This document shows, one piece after another, positions 56,101 to 64,000 of a stretch of DNA of 64,000 nucleotides. Both the position numbers and the translations under genes were made by a program. The stretch comes from Platanthera guangdongensis. Lineage: Eukaryota > Streptophyta > Magnoliopsida > Asparagales > Orchidaceae. A model generated the notes under the pieces. The model was not told the DNA's origin. It searched no databases and saw nothing but the letters and a program-made list of their open reading frames with translations. Every line of letters starts with the position of its first letter. Within the stretch, counting starts at the first letter, position 1. The DNA lies in the NCBI GenBank assembly GCA_039583875.1, contig CM077162.1:56881675-56945674 (forward strand). Reading direction: 5' to 3'.

Positions 56101-56388
56101 ACTAAGATTAGACTAAGACACATTGTTGTAATCTTTTACATATGCAATATTTTTGTAAAACAATGGAAATGTATTAAAACAATGTAAGAACAATTTTTGA
56201 TAAATATATTTCATGATTGTTCAGTAGAATGTGTCTAATTCTTGTTTGTTATGTAATGCTGAATGAGTATACATGTGTGCTTTATTACATGTTTAAGTTT
56301 ACCCTGTTGATATATACCTGCTTTACATCATTCTCTAATTTTTAATTATGAGTGGTGTATATCATTGACTAAGGGTTATGACTTCTCC
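56101..56388 (+). other. Untranslated tail of C internal region
   Basis: A/T-rich sequence between the env-like stop and the polypurine tract. It parallels the tail of A at 1-155. No gene or motif is seen. Confidence 0.7.
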
Positions 56389-56402
56389 AAATAGGGGGAG
56401 AT
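56389..56402 (+). promoter_or_regulatory. Polypurine tract of C
   Basis: AAATAGGGGGAGAT directly precedes the 3' LTR. Confidence 0.92.
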
Positions 56403-58502
56403 TGTTGGGTACATTGGTCAAATGTACCTGATTTGAAGAAGCCTCACCTAACTCAATGATATACATCATAATGTATTTGATGTTTATTTGAGTTACTTAT
56501 GCAGGTTAGGTACTCACTGGACTGAAGCTAAAGGTTTCTAAGTCCATGTGTCGACACCCAGAGGGAAAGTGTCGACACTTGAGAAAGCTTGTGTCGACAC
56601 CCAGACAAGCAGTGTCGACACTTGGAGTCATTGTGTCGACACCTCGGATGAAAAGTCGACACCAGACAAAAAGTGTCGACACTTGGAGCTGTGTCGACAC
56701 TCAGTGAAGAAGAATGCAGAAAAGCTGTGTCGACACTTAGCAGAAGTGTCGACACCTAGAAGAGCTGAGTCTACATCAGAAAGTGTCGACACTTGGAGTT
56801 GTGTCGACACTCAGTAAAATTCTGCAGAGACTAAGGACAAGTGTCGACACTCAACACAATGTGTCGACACTCAATCAGCAGAGTCAACATATGAAGAATG
56901 TGTCGACACTCAGCACAATGTGTCGACACACAAACAGAAGAATCAGTAATTGAAGTAAGTGTCGACACTCAACACAATGTGTCGACACTATGTAGAAGAG
57001 TCAACACTTGAAGAAAGTGTCGACACCCAGCACAATGTGTCGACACTTAGTTGAAGAGTCTACACTTGAAGAAAGTGTCGACACAAGGAGTTGTGTCGAC
57101 ACTTAGCAAAGAACAGAAAAGTTTACAAAATATTCTAAGTACAAGTGTCGACACTAAGGGAATGTGTCGACACTCAGCTGAAGAAATAAAATTGAAGACT
57201 TGTGTCGACACCAAGAAGCAGTGTCGACACTTGACAGTTTCAACACATGAAGATGTGTCGACACAAAGAAGATGTGTCGACACTTAGAAGAATACAGTTA
57301 AAGAATGAAGAACAAGTACTTGTGTCGACACTCAATTTCAGTGTCGACACATGCAGAAGAATCTGGGTCGAGACATACAAGGAATTGTGTCGACATCTTG
57401 TAGACTTGAGTCGACACTTACACAACATGTGTCGACACTTGGTCTATAAGTGTCGACACTTAAGAACAGAAAGTCTCGACACTATCTGACAGTTAGAGAA
57501 TTTCAAGAAGTGACTGGTTGACATGACAGCTGCCGATCCAGCCGGTCTACAGCAACTGTCAGAGAAATCAGAAGTCTGTTATGAACCGGACCAGCCGGTT
57601 ACCATGAAGGAAGCCTATAAATAGGCACCCATAGTTTACAGAAATAGATTGATTGTTGTTATTACAAGTAGTGAGAATAATTGAAGTGTTTGATCAGATT
57701 AAATCAGAAAAGTGATACACAGAGGATCAACACAAGAAGATCTGGCAGTCCAACTGCAGATCTAAGAAGTTGGAGAGAGAGAGAGCTCCAATCAAGAATT
57801 CAGTCTTTGGAACTAAGGCTGAGAAGAAGGATTCAGAATCATCTGGATCTCAAGAAGCAGAGGTCAAGGATTAACTGCAGAGGATTCAGACTAATTCAGT
57901 TCTACTCAAGAAGCTTTGAAGGAAGCTAAGTCAGTTTGGATCTAGCTGAGTTCTTCCAAGAACTCTTCAAGAAACTCTCAACTCCTCTCTTATTTTCTGA
58001 GTTGTAGAGTTAATTATTGTATTTCAATTTTAACTTGTAGGATCCATTGGATCTGAGAGAATTGTAAGCCTATATTATAAAGGCTGAGGGTAGGGCTTGG
58101 TTGCCTGAGTGTAGGAGTTGAAGAACTCTGAGTGTAGGCCTTGATTGGCTGAGTGTAGGCCTGGGTGGCTGAGTGTAGGCCTTGGTGGCTGAGTGTAAGG
58201 CTTTGGGCCTGAGGTGTAGGAACCTTGTTGGGTTCTGAGATAGTGGAGAAGTTTGGCCGAATCTAGTACACTGCTAGATAGGCGAAGGGGGAAAGTGGAT
58301 GTACCCAAAGATTGGGGAACCACTATAAATTTGTGTGTCTGCTGTGTTGTGCTGTGCTGTGCATTAACTGTTTATATTCTGTTATTGTTGTTAGCTGTAG
58401 AAATCTGTGAGATAACTGTTTTGCTGCCAACAAAGTTTTAATAGGGTTTAGGTCACCTATTCACCCCCCCCCCCTCTAGGTGTTTAGGTACCATATCTTT
58501 CA
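56403..58502 (+). repeat. 3' LTR of element C (2100 bp)
   Basis: Nearly identical to 45314-47412, with mostly transition differences, one extra GA in a GA run near 57781 and a shorter C-run near 58470. Confidence 0.95.
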
Positions 58503-58507
58503 AAATG

Positions 58508-60681
58508 TTTGCAGCTACCTGAGATAGATGAAGAAGAGGACCTAGTAGTGACAGATTATGAAAGGGCCTTCAGTTTCTGTGCCCTTCCCCAATCTACGCA
58601 CACTGTTCGCCGACAGTTCATGAATGCTGAAAGTAAGTTGCTGGCAGATATTCTCGGAAATGTCCTCGTCTACAGGACAAGCTCTATAAGTTATATCACA
58701 CCAGAATTCTTTGATATGATGACTGCAGTTATTTGTAGAAAGAAATATCAGTGGGGTATAATGCTCTTTGAAAAAATTAAGGCATGTATTAAGAGCCCTA
58801 GTTATGGTAGGATCATTTCTTTGTACCTGAACCAGATGGACCCAGAAATATTTTCCATAAAAAAGGGAAGGACACTCCACCATATGAAGAAATTTTCCAT
58901 CATATCCATCCAGAGATGGGAAGTCAAAGTTCAGAAGTCTGACAAAGCTACAAAGGAAATTGAAGATGTGGTAGGGACTTCATCTCCACTTCTCATCAGA
59001 TAATTGATCCAGTTATTGAGGGGGAGCCTGGCCCATCTGATCAAGCTCAGCCCTCTCCAACTCTAGCCCCTTTTGCTGCCAATATTGTTACAGAAGAAAA
59101 TTCAACTTCTTCTGTTGCTGCCACTTCCACCTTGTTTCATACAGAACATATAGATCTTACTACTGTAGATATACCAAATACAGAAAACCTGATTGATGCC
59201 CAGGTTCAAGAACAGATTTTTTTCTACTAATGAAGATATCAACAGGATGATAGAGGATCTCTCCTCTAAAGAGCCTCTTTTCACTGTTCCTGAAGAACAT
59301 TCTTCTACTCTAGCCAAGTCACTAGAACAACAACCAACACAGTTCGCAGAACCTGGAAAGTCTCCTTTACCAGATCCAGCAAATTCTCCATTTGAAGATG
59401 AACATAATGAAGAGGTTGTTTATATTCATGGCTCAGAATATGATTTATCTGTTGAAGATGCTGATCCACCTCTCCACAGTCTCCATTTTAAGATTCCCTT
59501 CATACTTCCCATAGATGCAAAAGATGAACAAAGTACAATCAACAGAAAGCAAACCTCTACGTCCACTATCATCATTGAAGAGATTGCTCCATGGACATCC
59601 CCAGTTCTTCATCCTGAAGGTAATATCTTAAGCAAGATTGAAGCAATGCTAGCTGAGCAGAGAAATTATTTTGATACTTCTCGTAAAATTGTAACAGATA
59701 AAGTCACTGCCTTGGAAAAGGAATTGAGCCGTGAATTTGCTGAAATCCAGAATAACACTGATGAATTTAAAAGGCTGTTACAAATTGGAGGAAAAGCAAT
59801 TGATCATACCATTACCAGCATTGGTGAGGTAATGGAACAATCAGTTACTCTTGCAAACAATCAGATTCAACTTGAAAAGAAAGCCCAAGAACGCAACTTC
59901 AAAACTTGTGAAGAAGTTGGGCAGTTCAAAGAAGAAGTAATTAGCACTCTCTCTAGAAGTCAGAAAGGGGAGGATAAAGTGCAAGAACAACTTGAAAAAC
60001 AAGTTCAAACAATGAAAAATCAGTGGGATGACCAACTGAAAGAGATCCAGACATCGGTTCTGAAAGAAGTCAAAAGTACAAAGTTATACACTTATGATAC
60101 TACCATTTGAATGCATAATCAACTTTTCCCTGATCTGGCAATGGATCCTTCTGCACCCCTCCTGCACACTTGGATGTGAACAGGCCAACATTCTCTCCAC
60201 ATCCTAAATACTTTGAAGGACCATCTCCTGAATATTTTGAAGGACCATCTCCTGAAATTTATGAGGAAGTTTGAGAATCAGAACAAGCAAATGTTCCTCC
60301 TCAAGCACCTCCAGAGATACAGAAAGCCAAAAGAAGGAAATAAGGTGATGGTTCCTCAGCCAGTAGATCAACTCCTCATCCTGAAGCTGAAAGGAGAAGA
60401 CCTTAAGAATTCTCTGAAGTTTGGAGTCATACCTCCAAAGCTCTGATTCTAGATACTCTGAAACTTATGGTTGATTTAATGAAGACAGGAACATCCATTA
60501 CAGCTCCTATGAATGGGATTTATATGAAAAATATCTTACCAAAGGAAGTTTGTATGATAGAGAATATGGAAGGAATAATCCCAAGGCTCCACCCAGACCA
60601 CCAAAATATTTTCCAAAACCCTACAACTACCAGAAGAGACAACAAGAAAAGCAAGAAAGACAACAACAACAAAACCAGTAG
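58508..60681 (+). pseudogene. B env-like gene, second part (broken)
   Basis: It resumes with LQLPEIDEEEDL, aligned to C's LQLPKTQEEEEV. The N-terminal domain continues to RTLHHMKKFSIISIQRWE (parallel to C's INHMRRMHMRIFSRWE) and stops at 59001-59003. After frame changes an acidic linker and a long coiled coil follow (59193-60110). The C-terminal motif KYFPKPYNYQKRQ (about 60604) matches C. I see no PKKKRK signal in what remains. Stops and frame changes lie at 59003, 59230, 60110 and beyond. Confidence 0.82.
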
Positions 60682-60884
60682 ATATCACTGATGAGCAAAA
60701 AATTCAATTTTTGAAATCTTGTGGAATTGAATTTCTCTTGGACAATTTTTATGAATATAAACCTTTAAGTTTTGATAATCTGATTTTTCTTTATTACTGC
60801 ATTTCTTCCAGTTATTATGGTTATTAGTTTAACTATTTGTTTATTTTGATGTAATTCACCTTAGTGTAGAGGGTTCTGACTTCT

Positions 60885-60900
60885 ACAAATAGGGGGAGAT
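60885..60900 (+). promoter_or_regulatory. Polypurine tract of B
   Basis: CAAATAGGGGGAGATT directly precedes the 3' LTR. Confidence 0.9.
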
Positions 60901-62701
60901 TGTTGGGCATTGCATCCATAATAACTCAGATTTGTATGAAGTCACCCTTGAACTAAGTTGAATTAAATTTGTATTTGATGCTCTTTTTAGTTGAGTGTTT
61001 GCAGGATAAAATTGCCAAGTGTAGATCAATGTCAGTCTACAATGAGTCACCAAACACAGGATCATACAATGTAATCCCTCATTGTGTGATCTATGATGTT
61101 GACTCATGTGTAGCCTCTCTATTGGGACACACTTCTTTTTCAAACACTAAAGGCATGGGAGAAGAGTTGGCAGCTCTATTTCTTGAAGAAATTAAGTTTA
61201 CAGATTTTCAGAAAAATTCTAAGTCTTTTTCTCGAGTAGGAACTTTTATACTTGAGAAGAACTTTTGTTTATTCTCGAGTGAGACTTGTCATGAACTCGA
61301 GTTGCAAAAGCAGTTCTCAAGAAAGCTTAGTGTTATTCTCGAGAAAGCCATGTATTCTCGAGTACTCCATGACTTTCCTTCTCGAGTTACTTCTTTTCCA
61401 GATAGAATATTTTTCTAAGCCTTTTTCTCGAGAAGCCACATGTTATTTCTCGAGAAGGTCAGTATTAGTTCTCGAGAACCAAAAGTCATTTCTTGAGTAA
61501 TAGATTCTCTTCTCAAGTAACATAATAATTTTCTCGAGAATAGAAGTTCATTTTTCTCGAGTACTTCTTTTCTTTCTCGAGATGCCTAAATTCCACCTTT
61601 ATATTTTTCTATGTCTTTTTCTCGAGAAGCAAAATATTTTTCTCGAGAAGGCTAGGTTTAGTTCTCGAGAGCCAGACATCTTTTCTCGAGATACTTCTTT
61701 GTTTTCGAGTACCATAGTACTTCTTCTCGAGAATAAAAATAATTCTTCTCGAGTACTTTCCTTCATTCTCGAGATTGCTGATTTCCACCTCCACATTTTT
61801 TTCTAAATGTTTTTCTCGAGATTCTCATCATTCTTCTCGAAAATCAGAAAACTTTTCTCGAGTACTATTATTCTTCTCGAGAAATGTTGTACTGTTTTTT
61901 GAATTTTTCTAAGTTTCGATAGACGTGATTTCAAATGTGATTAGCGCTTGATTGATCCACATGTCAAGCATTTATTGTGATTATGACCACTAGGCTAGTC
62001 CTATAAAAGGTCTTATCATAATCGACCAACCCTAAGAAGAAAACCTAAGCATTCTGAATCAGAAATTCTCTTTCCAAAATCGGAAGCAGCCGCTATTCAT
62101 CGACTTCATTGCCGATCTGCTTTCGATCCAGAGATTCAGAGCAAGTGATTCAATAGATCAAGATCTTCTACATCGACAGATTCTTTTCTTGATCGTGCTG
62201 AGACAAAAATTTTCAGATCCAGAGATTTAGCTGTGTCTTCTTCAATCTATTTCTGACAGAGCTTCAAAGTTCAAGGAAGAAGAAGAGATAAAGTTTTAAG
62301 ATCTGAGATCAATACTGTTTGTATTTCTTTGTATTTCATTTTACTCTTGTAGGAGATTATTCTTCGAGTGTAGGAGCTTTGTTCTCCAAGTTATTTGTAG
62401 GAATTTTATCTTCTGAGTTAGATCCTATTTTGAGGGATCGAGTTATAGGAACTTTGTTCCGAGTGGTAGGATTGTTTTCAATCCGAGAACAGTGGAGTAG
62501 CTGAGTCTAGTGCGTTGCTAGATCGGTGAGGTGGAAAGTCGATATACCCAATGTTGGGAAACCACTATAATTCTTGGTATCGTCTGTGTATGCCTGATTA
62601 TTTTCTGTACATCGCTCATTCAAATTTTATTCCACAAAAAAATGCAGAACTCACATATTCACCCCTCTAAGTGATTTAGGCAGACAACTTAAACATTTTC
62701 A
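60901..62701 (+). repeat. 3' LTR of element B (1801 bp)
   Basis: It pairs with 31388-33233. It starts TGTTGGGCATTGCATCC and ends AACATTTTCA. The CTCGAG array runs about 61225-61890 and the TATA box is at 62002-62009. Confidence 0.92.
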
Positions 62702-63135
62702 ACTTCTTCCGACCACACACCCGTGAGACTCCATGCATCGGTCGTATCTTCAGAAACACCCGGTCTCCTACCTGAAACTCTACCTGACAATGCCGAGCAT
62801 CGTGATACTTGGCCTGTCTGCTCTGGGCTTCCAAAATCCTGTCTCAAATCAACCGCACCTAAGCATCCATATCCTCAACGAACTCTGAGGCAAGTGACTT
62901 CAGATCCTCAACTTAGATCCAAGTCAAAGGATTCATGCATCTCTGTCCGTATAAAGCCTAATATGGGGCCATGCCGATGCTGGACTGGTGGCTGTTGTTC
63001 TACGAGAACCCGATCAATGATAGTTGCCTCTCTCATGGATCTCCACAGTCCAATATGCAAAGACGCAATAAATCCTCCAGTGTCCGATAAATCCTATGGC
63101 AAATCCTGTAAGGCCCCATGTATCCGATAAATGAA
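62702..63135 (-). pseudogene. J2 gypsy pol fragment, right piece
   Basis: It continues the J2 integrase tail after element B. It matches J1 22355-22570 (blocks around CATCGGTCGTATCTT, AACACCCGG, CCTACCTGAAACTCTAC, GCCGATGCTGGACTG). A short block at 63107-63125 (CTGTAAGGCCCCATGTATC) repeats sequence found at the left piece near 31355, suggesting rearrangement. Confidence 0.7.
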
Positions 63136-63556
63136 CTGAGGAGGTGATGGTGGTGGCCGACCAAGGAGGTTTCACTCTGATAGTTGGAAAAACTCTGATT
63201 TACCCGGGAAGGTCGTCACTACAAATCACTGATCCTGCCGAGCATACCGATCGCAGAAGTGTAGAATAAAGAAAAGAGTATATGAGTAAAATACTCTCAA
63301 ATTCTGGTCCACCAGAATCACATATATATAAATCTCCGTGAAGAGAGAGTCCACAGTAGAGATAAATCCAAGTACTAATAAAAAAGGGCTCCTGCCCGAT
63401 ACATCATAATCCTCACTACAAGTCACTCAATGCGGAAGCAAATCTATAGTAAGTACTAGTGATCGGGACTCACTGTCACTGCTTCTTGAACTCCAGTGCT
63501 AGATTATCCCGTCTCCAAGCGCATCGAACTCTGGGGCTGTATCTACTAGTTCGGCT
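63136..63556. other. Unassigned sequence between J2 pol and its second LTR
   Basis: I see no protein motif, primer site or repeat here. It may be J2 internal or LTR sequence whose left counterpart was lost at the H boundary. Confidence 0.4.
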
Positions 63557-64000
63557 CCACGATCCCCTAAAATGATTTAGTCAATGACCATTAGTCTAAA
63601 AGACTAAGTCCTATCATCCCCACCCCTCCCCCATGGCTCCTACGCACCGAGCTGGGAGAAGGAAATGGAAGGTAATGAAGGTGGAGGATAACAAGAGTAT
63701 ATAGGTGACGGCGGAACTAGTCAAACTTGAGCATAAAATCACAACAACTATAAGTAAGCAAATAGTAGGCAAACAGTTTGAATATACACATGATCAAGGT
63801 GAGCAGGTAAAGTATAAGAAGGTAAACTAAGTAAGTAACCATGACCTATAGGAATGCCCATACAAACCTATAGACCAATAGGTTATTTTGCAAGGCGTAT
63901 TGTATAAAGAGTCTCATACCAATTTATACAATAGGTGTTAAGGGTTATATGAAATGACTATGCTATGCCATGCAGGTATGCTATAATGAGAACATGCAAG
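63557..64000 (-). repeat. J2 gypsy LTR, right copy (start only)
   Basis: From CCACGATCCCC onwards it matches 26718-27149 with small differences, including AGACTAAGTCCTATCATCC and GGTGAGCAGGTAAAGTATAA. It runs off the window. Confidence 0.78.

Larger units (their letters stand above)
45314..58502 (+). mobile_element. Element C: nearly complete SIRE-type copia with env-like ORF
   Basis: The 2.1-kb LTRs (45314-47412 and 56403-58502) are flanked by perfect AAATG duplications (45309-45313 and 58503-58507). By eye they differ at about 20 positions, near 1%, so this is the youngest insertion in the window. It has a primer site, gag-pol in a single frame (47529-52742), a palindrome spacer, an intact env-like ORF and a polypurine tract. 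The five stops in gag-pol prevent ordinary expression of full Gag-Pol from this copy. Confidence 0.95.
31388..62701 (+). mobile_element. Element B: SIRE-type copia with env-like gene, invaded by C and D
   Basis: LTRs at 31388-33233 and 60901-62701 are flanked by perfect ACTTC duplications (31383-31387 and 62702-62706). In order it has a tRNA-iMet primer site, gag split by D, protease, integrase, reverse transcriptase, RNase H, a palindrome-rich spacer, an env-like gene split by C, and a polypurine tract. The LTRs differ clearly (over 5% by eye) and all genes have many stops and frame changes, so B is old and dead. Confidence 0.92.

Overview
This window is repeat-dense intergenic DNA from a flowering plant with a large, retrotransposon-rich genome. 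Everything I recognise is LTR-retrotransposon sequence: Ty1/copia of the SIRE/Maximus type with an extra env-like ORF, a GC-rich copia family, Ty3/gypsy chromoviruses of the Tekay/Del type, and a Tat-type gag-only element. I see no host gene, tRNA, rRNA or CRISPR array. The species cannot be named from the sequence.

Layout. Two related gypsy elements (J1, J2; minus strand) form the substrate. J1's LTR is split: 2912-2946 lies at the left and the rest is at 20384-21893. Between them sits element F (2947-20383, minus strand, gag-only SIRE-like, target duplication GTTAA). F was itself invaded by the Tekay gypsy G (4450-14147, minus) and by the composite K (15108-18611, duplication AGTTG). To the left of J1 lie a minus-strand SIRE-like LTR (E, to 2911) and, inside it, the 3' end of SIRE element A (1-1942). 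To the right of J1 are a Tat-type gag-only element L (22573-25806), a lone gypsy LTR H (25807-26717) and J2 (26718-31387, resuming at 62702). J2 was invaded by SIRE element B (31388-62701, duplication ACTTC). B in turn holds copia D in its gag (33789-39472, minus) and the youngest insertion, SIRE element C, in its env-like gene (45314-58502, perfect AAATG duplication, LTRs about 1% different by eye).

How the parts work. C is nearly complete: two 2.1-kb LTRs, tRNA-iMet primer site, one gag-pol frame broken only by five stop codons, an intact 947-codon env-like ORF in another frame, and a polypurine tract. B shows the same gene order in a decayed state.

Most interesting signal. Each SIRE-like family carries a dense array of its own short palindrome in the LTR: GTGTCGACAC in A and C, CTCGAG-centred in B, GAGCTCGA in E, GTTCGTCGAGCTC-like in F. 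In B and C the same family-specific palindrome recurs in the spacer just before the env-like ORF, and F's recurs in its internal region. The env-like protein of C has a PKKKRK-type nuclear localisation signal and no evident signal peptide or membrane segment. I propose, as inference only, that it is a nuclear protein co-evolving with these palindromes, by analogy with VANC anti-silencing proteins of VANDAL transposons. The gypsy LTRs of G, J and L also carry dyad-symmetric arrays. The second unusual structure is K: 248-bp LTRs separated by only 30 bp, plus an internal region of the D copia family flanked by inverted LTRs.
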